From positions 1-64,000 of the forward strand of contig NZ_JAJOZK010000004.1 of assembly GCF_022419185.1 (NCBI RefSeq): a stretch of 64,000 bases of DNA, written 5' to 3'. This DNA comes from Thermomonas flagellata (GTDB lineage Bacteria; Pseudomonadota; Gammaproteobacteria; Xanthomonadales; Xanthomonadaceae). This document shows, piece after piece, positions 37,243 through 43,849 of the stretch. The notes under the pieces were generated by a model. That model was not told the origin of the DNA and did not search any database. It saw only the letters and a program-made list of their open reading frames with translations. Each line of letters begins with the position of its first letter. Positions within the stretch are counted from its first letter, which is position 1. A program made the position numbers and the translations under genes.

Positions 37243-37989
37243 TCAGCCGCGCAGCGCAGTCGCCGGGACCTGCAGCTCGGCCGACAGCGCCAGGTGGTCG
37301 GACAGCGCGGCGGGCACCGCGCGCAGGGCGGTGAGCGCCAGCGCCGGGGTGACCAGCACGTGGTCGATCGCGCGTTGCGGGCGCCACGCCGGAAAGGTCG
37401 GCAGGCATTGCGTCGGCGGCTGCAGCGCGCTCTTGCGGAACAGGCCCTGCATCTCCGGGCGCTCCGGGTCGCAGTTGAAATCGCCCATCAGCACCGCGTG
37501 GCGGTGCCCGGCCAGCAGTTCGCCGATGAAGTCGAGCTGGCGCCGGCGCGACTGCGGCCCGAGCGCGAGGTGCGCGACCGCCACCACCAAGCCGTCGTCG
37601 CCGTCGGCGAAGCGCGCCAGCAGCATGCCGCGGCCCTTGACCCGGCCGGGCAGCGGGTGGTCCTCGACGATCACCGGCTCGAGCCGGCTGAGCAGGCCGT
37701 TGGCGCTGCCGGCGACCGCGCCGACCCGGCGGTTGGGCTGGTGGCTCCAGTAGGGGAAGCCGGCGCGTTCGGCCAGGTAGTGGGTCTGGTTGGTGAAGCC
37801 CGAGCGCAGACTGCCGGGGTCGGCCTCCTGCAGGCCGACGATGTCGTGGCCGCGCGCCAGCGCGGCGATCGCGTCCAGCGCGCCGCGCTTGTTGCCGGCC
37901 GGCAGCACGTGCGACCAGCTGCGCGCCAGGTAGTCGTGGTAGCCGCGGGTGCTGGAGCCGGCCTGGATGTTGGCCGACAGCAGGCGCAG
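37243..37989 (-). CDS. Endonuclease/exonuclease/phosphatase-family protein, start codon unclear
   Basis: The domain carries IVGLQEADPGS, VVAVAHLALG, LMGDFNCDPERPE and RAIDHVLVTP, with the conserved Glu, Asp-x-Asn and Asp-His of the DNase I/EEP fold. The homologous N-terminus (LRLLSANIQAG...) lies upstream of the first ATG/GTG, which is at 37908 inside the domain. From the N-terminus back into dsbA there is no ATG, GTG or TTG in frame. The CTG at 37989 sits where relatives start and is taken here as an inferred initiator (248 residues). Substrate unknown: nuclease or phosphatase. Confidence 0.75.
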   Translation of the reverse strand: MRLLSANIQAGSSTRGYHDYLARSWSHVLPAGNKRGALDAIAALARGHDIVGLQEADPGSLRSGFTNQTHYLAERAGFPYWSHQPNRRVGAVAGSANGLLSRLEPVIVEDHPLPGRVKGRGMLLARFADGDDGLVVAVAHLALGPQSRRRQLDFIGELLAGHRHAVLMGDFNCDPERPEMQGLFRKSALQPPTQCLPTFPAWRPQRAIDHVLVTPALALTALRAVPAALSDHLALSAELQVPATALRG

Positions 37990-38026
37990 GCGGCGGGTGT
38001 CCGCCGCCGGCGCGGGCGGGCTGGGG

Positions 38027-38905
38027 TCAGTGCGCGGCTGCAGGGGCGGTCCCGGCGGCGGGCGTCGCCGGCGCGGCGGCGGCGCCGGCCTGGGCGGCCT
38101 TGGCGCGCTCGGCGACGATCAGCTGGTTGAGGATGCGGAACATGTCGTCCACCGACTTGCCCTTCACCCGGTAGCGGCCGTTGACCACGAAGGTCGGGGT
38201 GCCGGCCTGGTCGCCGTTGCTGAAGGCGTTCTGGATGAACTGCTTGGCGCGGTTGACCTTGGTGGTGACCGCGAAGCTGTCCATGCTGCTCAGGAACTGC
38301 TTGGGGTCGGCGCCGTAGGCGGCGTAGAACGCGGCGATCTGCTCGGGGGTGTCCATCCCGCGCTCGCCCTTCAAGGTCTTGTCGATGTGGATGGCGCGGA
38401 ACATCGCGTCGTGGGTCTTCTCGAGCAGGCCCATCGCCTCGGCGGCGTAGAACGCACGCGCGTAGTTGTCCCACATCGCCCCGAACGGCGCCGGCACGTC
38501 CACGAAGTGCACGTCTGCTGGCAGCCGCGCGCGCATCGCGCTGACAGTCGGCTGCACCGCGGCGCAGAACGGGCAGACGTAGCCGAAGATCTCGGCGACC
38601 TCGATGCGGCCGTCGCTGGTGTCGAACGGCTGGCCGTTGGGGATCTCCACGTAGTCCACCCCGGGCACCAGCGGCGGCGCCTTCGCGGCGGCCTCGGCCG
38701 CGGCCTTGGCGGCGGCCTCGCCGGCGGCGCGGGTGGCGGCGTCCTCGCTGCTGGCCTGCGCCATCGGGGCGGCCGGTGCGGCGGCCTCGGCGGGCGCGGG
38801 CGTGCCGGACGCGGCCGGGGCAGGAGCGTCCTGCTTGCAGGCGGCCAGCGGCAGCAGGGCGAGCAGGAGCAGGGCGTGGCGGAAGGAGGCGGTCATGGTC
38901 GGCAT
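38027..38905 (-). CDS. DsbA-family thiol:disulfide oxidoreductase, predicted lipoprotein
   Basis: 292 residues. Signal peptide with lipobox LLPLAAC, then an Ala/Pro/Glu-rich linker of about 65 residues and the DsbA domain with active site VCPFC in IFGYVCPFCAAVQP. The cis-Pro loop reads GTPTFVVNGRYRV. It should introduce disulfides in periplasmic or outer-membrane proteins. The second DsbA gene lies 33 bp upstream on the same strand, so the pair is probably a duplication that diverged. ATG at 38896 is an alternative. Confidence 0.92.
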   Translation of the reverse strand: MPTMTASFRHALLLLALLPLAACKQDAPAPAASGTPAPAEAAAPAAPMAQASSEDAATRAAGEAAAKAAAEAAAKAPPLVPGVDYVEIPNGQPFDTSDGRIEVAEIFGYVCPFCAAVQPTVSAMRARLPADVHFVDVPAPFGAMWDNYARAFYAAEAMGLLEKTHDAMFRAIHIDKTLKGERGMDTPEQIAAFYAAYGADPKQFLSSMDSFAVTTKVNRAKQFIQNAFSNGDQAGTPTFVVNGRYRVKGKSVDDMFRILNQLIVAERAKAAQAGAAAAPATPAAGTAPAAAH

Positions 38906-38938
38906 CGTGCGGGGGCGTGCGGGGGACGGGTCAGGCGA

Positions 38939-39631
38939 TCACGGGCGCGCCGGCGCGGGTTTGGTCGCCGGCAGGGGCGCGGGCTTCGCGGCCGGCTTGG
39001 CGGCCGGCGCGAGCGCGGCCAGCACCTTGCCGGCATTGTCCAGCAGCTCCTGGTAGCTGTTGCCCAGCACCAGGTAGCGGCCGGCGATCACCAGCGAGGG
39101 TGTGCCCGGGATGTCGCTGCGCTGGGCGAACTGGTAGGCCTGCGCCAGCCGCGCGCGCATGCCGGCATCGTCGCGCAGGGCGGCGGCGAACGCGGCCTGG
39201 TCGATCCCCGGCAGCTTGGCGACGAACGCGCGCACCTGCGCCGCGTCCGGCTGGCGCGGCAGCTGCTGGGTCTCGTGGATCGCGCGGAACAGGGCCGGAT
39301 GTACGACCGGCACCGCCTTGGCCGCTTCCGCCGCGAAGTAGGCGCGCGCCAGCGCGTCCTCCGGGCCGGACGGCAGCGGCACCGGCTGCAGCCGCGCCCA
39401 TGCTGGCAGGCGCCGCGCCCAGGCGTCCAGCATCGGCGCGAAATGCGCGCAGTGCGGGCACCAGTAGGCGAACACCTCGGCCACCTCGACCTGGCCGGGC
39501 ACCGCGCGGAACGGGGTGCCGCCGGGAATGCTGCGGTACTCCTTGCCCTCGGTCAGGCCCGGGAGCGACTGCGCCTGCGCCAGCGGCGCGGCGGTCAGCA
39601 ACAGCAGCAGGGACAGCAGCAGGGCTCGCAT
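38939..39631 (-). CDS. DsbA-family thiol:disulfide oxidoreductase (soluble periplasmic)
   Basis: 230 residues with a cleavable signal peptide ending LAQAQ. The active site is the classical CPHC in VFAYWCPHCAHFAP, and the cis-Pro loop is GTPSLVIAGRYLV. Unlike its lipoprotein neighbour it has a Lys/Pro/Ala-rich C-terminal tail. Lies between cytochrome c4 and the lipoprotein DsbA on one strand; the three are probably cotranscribed. Confidence 0.93.
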   Translation of the reverse strand: MRALLLSLLLLLTAAPLAQAQSLPGLTEGKEYRSIPGGTPFRAVPGQVEVAEVFAYWCPHCAHFAPMLDAWARRLPAWARLQPVPLPSGPEDALARAYFAAEAAKAVPVVHPALFRAIHETQQLPRQPDAAQVRAFVAKLPGIDQAAFAAALRDDAGMRARLAQAYQFAQRSDIPGTPSLVIAGRYLVLGNSYQELLDNAGKVLAALAPAAKPAAKPAPLPATKPAPARP

Positions 39632-39686
39632 GGGACTTCGGACTTCCGTGGGGTGGGGCGTCGGTGGGGCCGGCGCGCAGGCGGGA

Positions 39687-40460
39687 TCAGGGCGCCTGCG
39701 CCGGCACCGGGCTGGCCGGGGCGCGCGCGTGCAGGCCCTGCACGTAGCTGGCCAGCGACTGGATCTCCTCGTCGGTCAGCGGCTTGGCGACCGCGGCCAT
39801 GAGGTTGAAGTGGGTCGGATCCTTGGCGCTGGTGGTGCCGGCCTGGTACTCCTGCAGGCGGCGCACCACGTAGGCGGACTGCTGGCCGTGCAGCGCCGGG
39901 TAGGGCGGGCCGGGATTGCCCTCGCCGGCCGGGCCGTGGCAGGCCATGCAGGCCGGCACCCCACGCGCGGCGATGCCGCCGCGGTAGATGCGCTCGCCCG
40001 GCTGGTAGAACTTCTGCCCCTTGTACGGGCCGGAGGCGATGAGGCTGTCGTCGGCGACCCCGGCGCCAGCGGTCTGGCGCGCGAAGTAGGCGCCGATGTC
40101 GCGCATGTCCTGCGCCGACAGCGCGGCCGCGAACGGCTGCATCACCGCGGCCATGCCGCCGCTGCGCTCGCCGTCCTTGAACATCTGCAGCTGCTGGGCG
40201 ATGTAGCGCTCGGGCATGCCGGCCAGGCGCGGGTACTGCGGGTCGGTCGGGTTGCCGTCCAGGCCGTGGCAGGCGGCGCAGGCGCCGGCCTTGGTCTGCC
40301 CGGCCTGGGCATCGCCCCAGGTCGCCGGGGCCGCGTCCAGCGGCGCGGCCTGCACCGGCGCCGGATCCGGCGCCGCGCTCGGCGTGCTCTGGGCGTGGAC
40401 GAAGGCCGCGCCGGCGAGCAGGGCGAGGCCGGCGATGGCAGGGACGCGGGACAGGCGCAT
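39687..40460 (-). CDS. Diheme cytochrome c4
   Basis: 257 residues, signal peptide ending FVHAQ, then two cytochrome c domains each with a heme motif: CAACH near residue 60 and CMACH near 165. Methionine ligands are available in both (MQPF and NLMAAV regions). The length and two-domain form match cytochrome c4, an electron donor to terminal oxidases, plausibly the aa3 oxidase encoded earlier. ATG at 40460 with GGAG upstream. Confidence 0.93.
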   Translation of the reverse strand: MRLSRVPAIAGLALLAGAAFVHAQSTPSAAPDPAPVQAAPLDAAPATWGDAQAGQTKAGACAACHGLDGNPTDPQYPRLAGMPERYIAQQLQMFKDGERSGGMAAVMQPFAAALSAQDMRDIGAYFARQTAGAGVADDSLIASGPYKGQKFYQPGERIYRGGIAARGVPACMACHGPAGEGNPGPPYPALHGQQSAYVVRRLQEYQAGTTSAKDPTHFNLMAAVAKPLTDEEIQSLASYVQGLHARAPASPVPAQAP

Positions 40461-40580
40461 GGGTACGACGACTCCGGTCAGCGGGGACGCGCCACCCCCA
40501 ACGGGCGCGACCGCGCGATTATCGGCAGCGCGCCGGAGGCGGTCAAACCACGCCAACCGCGGTTGGCGCGGCCGGCATGC

Positions 40581-40586
40581 GATCCT
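40581..40586 (+). promoter_or_regulatory. Possible -10 element of engB
   Basis: GATCCT lies exactly six bases before the ATG and is preceded by TGC (extended -10). It matches TAnnnT only in part, so support is weaker than for slt or dnaG. Confidence 0.3.
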
Positions 40587-40592
40587 GTGCGC

Positions 40593-41213
40593 ATGCCCCG
40601 TCCCGATCCGTTCGTCGCCGCCCGCTACCTGCTGGCCGCGCACACCGCGCGCCAGCTGCCCGCCGATGGCGGCCGCGAGGTCGCCTTCGCCGGGCGTTCC
40701 AACGCCGGCAAGTCCTCGGCGCTGAACGCGCTGTGCCGCCAGCGCGCGCTAGCGCGGGTGTCCAAGACCCCCGGCCGCACCCAGCAGCTGGTGTACTTCG
40801 AACTGCCGGCGCACCCGCAGCGGTTCCTGGTCGATCTGCCCGGCTACGGCTATGCGAAAGTCCCGCAGGCGCTGCAGGCGCACTGGCAGGCGTTCATCGC
40901 GGCCTACTTCGCGCAGCGCCAGGCGCTGGCCGGGCTGGTGGTGGTGATGGACATCCGCCATCCGCTGAAGGACTACGACCGCCAGATGCTGGGCTACGCG
41001 CGCCAGCGCGGGCTGCCGGCGCACGTGCTGCTGACCAAGGCGGACAAGCTCGGGCGCGGCGCCGCCAGCGCCGCGGTGGCCGCGGTGCGGCGCGCGCTGG
41101 CGGAGGACGCCGGCGCCGAGGTCGGGGTGCAGGCGTTCTCGGCCGAGACCCGCGACGGCGTGGACGCCCTGCGCGCGGTGGTCGCCGGCTGGCTCGGGCT
41201 GGCGCAGGGTTAG
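40593..41213 (+). CDS. engB: Ribosome biogenesis GTPase EngB (YsxC/YihA)
   Basis: 206 residues. G1 GRSNAGKSSALNAL, G2/switch SKTPGRTQQLVYF, G3 DLPGYGYAKV, G4 LTKADKL and G5 SAET are all intact. It assists 50S maturation. It is the last core gene before the integron cassette array, whose terminal attC lies 74 bp after the stop. Confidence 0.96.
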   Translation: MPRPDPFVAARYLLAAHTARQLPADGGREVAFAGRSNAGKSSALNALCRQRALARVSKTPGRTQQLVYFELPAHPQRFLVDLPGYGYAKVPQALQAHWQAFIAAYFAQRQALAGLVVVMDIRHPLKDYDRQMLGYARQRGLPAHVLLTKADKLGRGAASAAVAAVRRALAEDAGAEVGVQAFSAETRDGVDALRAVVAGWLGLAQG

Positions 41214-41286
41214 CCGAGAACTCTCCAGAACGCCCTGTGGGCCGGGAGTGCCGACTGGCGCCGGAATTGAGCCGGTTCGCCCGAGG

Positions 41287-41351
41287 TTCTAACACCCACC
41301 TGAGTTAAGCCGCGCCGCGAGGCGGCGTCGGCTTGGACGAAATCGCTAGTC
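41287..41351 (-). other. attC site A (terminal, degenerate)
   Basis: Inner stem AAGCCGCGCCGC (41308 region) and GGCGTCGGCTT is conserved. The outer boxes deviate: TTCTAAC at the distal end, as expected where crossover joins flank, and GCTAGTC instead of GTTAGGC at 41345-41351, where the brnA stop lies. 65 bp. Confidence 0.75.
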
Positions 41352-41621
41352 AGCGGCCCGACGTGCTTTGGGAGCCGCCTTTTCCAGTGCCTCCGCCATG
41401 CGGGTTTGCCAGCCCGGGCCAGTGGCTTTCCAGCGTGCAATGATCTGAGGGGGCAAGCGCAAAGACAGGAGCTGGCGGGGATTGGCCAACTTGGGGCGAC
41501 CACGACGGACGAGCTTGTCCCCATGGTAAAGGTCGGCTCCGGCAATCCATGCGTCTGTGATCTCCGGCAAAGAGTCAGGGTCGCGAGAGATAGGGGCGGA
41601 GTTTTTTTGCTTCACGCTCAT
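41346..41621 (-). CDS. brnA: BrnA-type antitoxin (cassette-borne)
   Basis: 91 residues: ITDAWIAGADLYHGDKLVRR then a C-terminal ribbon-helix-helix, LSLRLPPQIIARWKATG PGWQTRMAEALEKA, the layout of BrnA, which binds the BrnT dimer and represses the operon promoter. GAGG lies eight bases before the ATG. It follows brnT by nine bases and stops inside attC site A, so it is the last gene of the terminal cassette. Its first 12 codons lie in a 37-bp repeat shared with the 3' end of brnT. Confidence 0.88.
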   Translation of the reverse strand: MSVKQKNSAPISRDPDSLPEITDAWIAGADLYHGDKLVRRGRPKLANPRQLLSLRLPPQIIARWKATGPGWQTRMAEALEKAAPKARRAAD

Positions 41622-41704
41622 GACAGTGCCTCATGCGGCAACCAGCGCGATGTGCGCCAGTAGCCGCAGTTTTTTTGCTTCACGCTCATGGCAGTGCCTC
41701 ACGC
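41600..41704 (-). repeat. 37-bp direct repeat joining the brnT end and brnA start
   Basis: 41600-41636 and 41668-41704 differ at two positions. One copy encodes HEREAKKL in BrnT, the other the first residues of BrnA (MSVKQKNS) in another frame. The 68-bp offset shifts the frame, and the upstream copy opens a 23-codon frame whose TGA overlaps the brnA ATG. Confidence 0.85.
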
Positions 41705-41921
41705 TGATGATGCGCCTGGCGGCGCCGCGCGGCGTCCATGCGAAGACAACAAGTCGATCGTCAAGCCAACCGGCCGTGATGAAACGCGGTTCACCGTAGT
41801 CTTGGCGGTTGTCTGTGCGAGTGAAATGCGGGCCGGCAAAGACGTCTTTGGCGCGGAGCAGATCCAAGCCCCGCTCCTCAAGCGGCCTTCGGCGTTTGGC
41901 GGGGTCCCACGTGATCCGCAC
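41631..41921 (-). CDS. brnT: BrnT-type ribonuclease toxin (cassette-borne)
   Basis: 96 residues. The family pattern is clear: ITWDPAKRRRPLEERGLDL, AKDVFAGPHFTRTDNRQDYG EPR, DRLVVFAWTPRG and the C-terminal RIISVRHCHEREAKKL. BrnT has a RelE-like fold and cuts RNA; the partner BrnA neutralises it. GTG start at 41921 lies six bases after a -10 box, so the message is predicted leaderless. Such addiction modules are common in integron arrays, where they are thought to stabilise the array. Confidence 0.88.
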   Translation of the reverse strand: MRITWDPAKRRRPLEERGLDLLRAKDVFAGPHFTRTDNRQDYGEPRFITAGWLDDRLVVFAWTPRGAARRIISVRHCHEREAKKLRLLAHIALVAA

Positions 41922-41927
41922 GAAATA

Positions 41928-41956
41928 AATGTAGATACGAAAAAGCGTTCTGTCAA
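41928..41956 (-). promoter_or_regulatory. Consensus sigma70 promoter of brnTA
   Basis: On the minus strand TTGACA (41951-41956) and TACATT (41928-41933) are separated by exactly 17 bp. It is the only perfect -35 seen in the window. The start point would fall on the brnT GTG. Autoregulation by BrnA is expected from the family. Confidence 0.85.
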
Positions 41957-42014
41957 GTCGTGCGAATGCGTGGCTGCCGGGTAAAGTACAAGGTTATGGG
42001 CTTGGCGCCGTTTA

Positions 42015-42425
42015 TTACGCCAGATCGCTCGCACTGCTTGATTGGGCGCCTGGGAATGCCTTGGCTGACCAGTACGCATGAACTTTCTTAAGTTCATCGA
42101 CCCAGCACTTCAATATGTCCGATGTGTCGCGCCCAAGTCGCTTCGCCAACTCGAAGAACCCAGGGCCAGGCTGCATGTCTCCAGCTTTGTGGACGACGAT
42201 GACACTCAACATGCCTCGGCCAGCAGCATTTTCTTCCTCGGAGATTTCGCAGAGCAGATGAAATAGCCGCTGGTCATGGGCCGCAAGCTGGACTGACTCG
42301 ATGCGGGCAGCGAGATCTGAGTATGGGATCAGCCCGCGTAATTTTGCGCGGGCCCCCAGAATGTCTTTCGCCTCGCGTTTCGCAGCAGCCCACTTGTCCG
42401 GCGTGAATCCGTAGTAATCGTTCAA
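42015..42425 (-). CDS. Cassette protein, unrecognised (136 residues)
   Basis: Start taken as TTG at 42425 because AAGGAG lies seven bases upstream; the earlier GTG at 42452 sits inside attC site B. The sequence begins LNDYYGFTPDKWAAAKREAK and contains GLIPYSDLAARIESVQLAAH, LLCEISEEENAAGRGMLSVI VVHKAGD and a C-terminal WVDELKKVHAYW. It has no signal or membrane segment, and looks like a small soluble alpha/beta protein. No attC separates it from brnT 93 bp further on, so the two may form one long cassette. Confidence 0.7.
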   Translation of the reverse strand: MNDYYGFTPDKWAAAKREAKDILGARAKLRGLIPYSDLAARIESVQLAAHDQRLFHLLCEISEEENAAGRGMLSVIVVHKAGDMQPGPGFFELAKRLGRDTSDILKCWVDELKKVHAYWSAKAFPGAQSSSASDLA

Positions 42426-42443
42426 GACGGCTCCTTTCAAGGT

Positions 42444-42504
42444 GCCCAACACCTACGGTTAAGCCGCGCCGCTAAACGGCGTCGGCTTGGACGAATAGTT
42501 AGGC
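42444..42504 (-). other. attC site B
   Basis: 61 bp. Plus-strand GCCCAAC (42444-42450) and GTTAGGC (42498-42504) are the simple-site boxes, with the Xanthomonas-type inner stem between. The loop differs from sites C and D (CTAAAC). Confidence 0.9.
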
Positions 42505-42783
42505 AGCGGCTCGTGACCTACAGAACGAACGGCTGCCGACCTTCTTGTGCTCAAGCCGGCCCTGATCTTCAAGCATGCGGGCCAAGATGGCGAAAAGCCA
42601 ACCCTTCGGTCCGTACTGGGCGGACCCCTGTGGTGTGGCTTCAAGGTTAAGCGCGAGCGCGCTTTTGGTGTGGACCGTTGGCACCCAGCGTTCCGGGTAC
42701 GCCGACTCAGCACTCTTGATGAACGCCAGGAGCTCATCGGCACAGGCTTGCAGGTGACGGTGGAGGTTCTGCTTGTACTGCAT
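42499..42783 (-). CDS. Cassette protein, unrecognised (94 residues)
   Basis: MQYKQNLHRHLQACADELLA then RWVPTVHTKSALALNLEATP and GPKGWLFAILARMLEDQGRLEH. It is soluble with mixed helices; no motif that I recognise. The stop codon TAA lies inside the GCCTAAC box of attC B, which is the classic ending of a cassette gene. The start has GGGG in the region 10-14 bases upstream. Confidence 0.75.
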   Translation of the reverse strand: MQYKQNLHRHLQACADELLAFIKSAESAYPERWVPTVHTKSALALNLEATPQGSAQYGPKGWLFAILARMLEDQGRLEHKKVGSRSFCRSRAAA

Positions 42784-42805
42784 GTGCGGTGCCCCTTGCT
42801 CTGCT

Positions 42806-42865
42806 GCCTAACACCTGAGTTAAGCCGCGCCGCGAAGCGGCGTCGGCTTGGACGAATTGTTAGGT
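42806..42865 (-). other. attC site C
   Basis: 60 bp, boxes GCCTAAC (42806-42812) and GTTAGGT (42859-42865). Inner region identical to site D apart from three or four bases. Confidence 0.92.
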
Positions 42866-42866
42866 C

Positions 42867-43400
42867 TCAGGCCCGATGACTCTGGCGCTCAAGTCCGCGG
42901 GCATACTCCAGAGCCTGGTCTAGCTTGTCAAAGTGCATTTCGCCTGCTGCGTAGTACTTGCCGTTATGGGTAATCCCGTAATGCAACATCTGCTCTGCCT
43001 CAGGACTCTCGGGAGAGATTCCTGGTGCGAATGGCGTAGCCGCGAACGTTGCTGGAAGTTCATGTCCACAGTACCGGCACTTGACCGCATTGGGTTGAAT
43101 CATCTCAGCGCAGCTCGGGCATGGTTTTAAGCCATCTGCTTTTTGACGTTGAATTGAGCCAAAGCCAATCAGGATTACCCCTCCGAGTGCGGTCAACCCG
43201 GCAAGCATTAGATGACTGCGACGCCTCTCCATTAGGCCGATGTTCTGGACTGTCATGGAAGGAATGCTGATTCCAGTCGCGTACTCGCCCGAACCGATTT
43301 GTTCGTAACGACTTTCAGTCGTGACGGTGGTCTCCATGTTGAAGGCGACGACAGCCCAAATGAGACCGATAACCACCAGGAAAATTCCGACTTGCTTCAT
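42867..43400 (-). CDS. Cassette membrane protein with zinc ribbon (unrecognised)
   Basis: 177 residues with GGGG at the right distance before the ATG. Two membrane helices (VGIFLVVIGLIWAVVAFN and LMLAGLTALGGVILIGFG) flank an extracytoplasmic loop of about 50 residues. A cytoplasmic zinc ribbon follows, CPSCAEMIQPNAVKCRYCGH with four cysteines, and the tail contains YGITHNGKYYAAGEMHFDKL DQALEYA. Zinc-ribbon-plus-membrane proteins of this sort are frequent in cassette arrays; function unknown. Confidence 0.8.
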   Translation of the reverse strand: MKQVGIFLVVIGLIWAVVAFNMETTVTTESRYEQIGSGEYATGISIPSMTVQNIGLMERRRSHLMLAGLTALGGVILIGFGSIQRQKADGLKPCPSCAEMIQPNAVKCRYCGHELPATFAATPFAPGISPESPEAEQMLHYGITHNGKYYAAGEMHFDKLDQALEYARGLERQSHRA

Positions 43401-43413
43401 TGTTCCCCCTAAG

Positions 43414-43473
43414 ACCTAACACCTGAATTAAGCCGCGCCGCGAAGCGGCGTCGGCTTGAATGAATTGTTAGGC
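43414..43473 (-). other. attC site D
   Basis: 60 bp, boxes ACCTAAC (43414-43420) and GTTAGGC (43467-43473) and the same inner stem as B and C. Confidence 0.92.
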
Positions 43474-43483
43474 CGCGCGCCGG

Positions 43484-43738
43484 TCATGGCAAGCCCAGCC
43501 AAGTCCGCAGGCCTGGCCAAAAAACAAGCCAGAACAAGTAGCCGCAGCCGAGGTACGCAGCTAGCACCAGCAAGTAGCCAATTGGCTCATCTAGCTTTGT
43601 GGCTCTCTTTCCGTTGATCGTGACATGCCCGAGCCACAAAGCTCTTGCGGTTAAGGTTGCGAAGAACAGAACAAGCGCGCCGCTTCCGCACCAGATCAGC
43701 AGGTCAACAACCGTGATTGTGCTTTCCCGGAGTGTCAT
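43484..43738 (-). CDS. Cassette membrane protein, unrecognised (84 residues)
   Basis: Two membrane helices, TVVDLLIWCGSGALVLFFAT and LLVLAAYLGCGYLFWLVFW, are joined by a polar loop with VTINGKRATKLDEPIG. The ATG at 43738 is preceded by a weak GAG. It ends ten bases before the GTTAGGC box of attC D. I cannot assign a family. Confidence 0.75.
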   Translation of the reverse strand: MTLRESTITVVDLLIWCGSGALVLFFATLTARALWLGHVTINGKRATKLDEPIGYLLVLAAYLGCGYLFWLVFWPGLRTWLGLP

Positions 43739-43754
43739 CTTCGCTCGACTAGCG

Positions 43755-43832
43755 GCCTAACGTTCAAATTCACCCGACGGCGGAAGCGGGCAAAGCCCGC
43801 TGAAGCCGGTCGGGTGGAATGCAGGGTTGGGC
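43755..43832 (-). other. attC site E (different type, 78 bp)
   Basis: Boxes GCCTAAC (43755-43761) and GTTGGGC (43826-43832) fit the consensus. The arms CACCCGAC and GTCGGGTG pair, with an inner GCGGGCAAAGCCCGC hairpin. The stem sequence is unrelated to sites A-D, so this cassette has a separate origin. Confidence 0.88.
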
Positions 43833-43849
43833 CTCATTTGATAGTTCGC

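Noticed and set aside
41557..41984. Plus-strand frames inside the brnTA cassette
   Set aside because: They are antisense to brnT and brnA, whose family motifs and promoter are on the minus strand.
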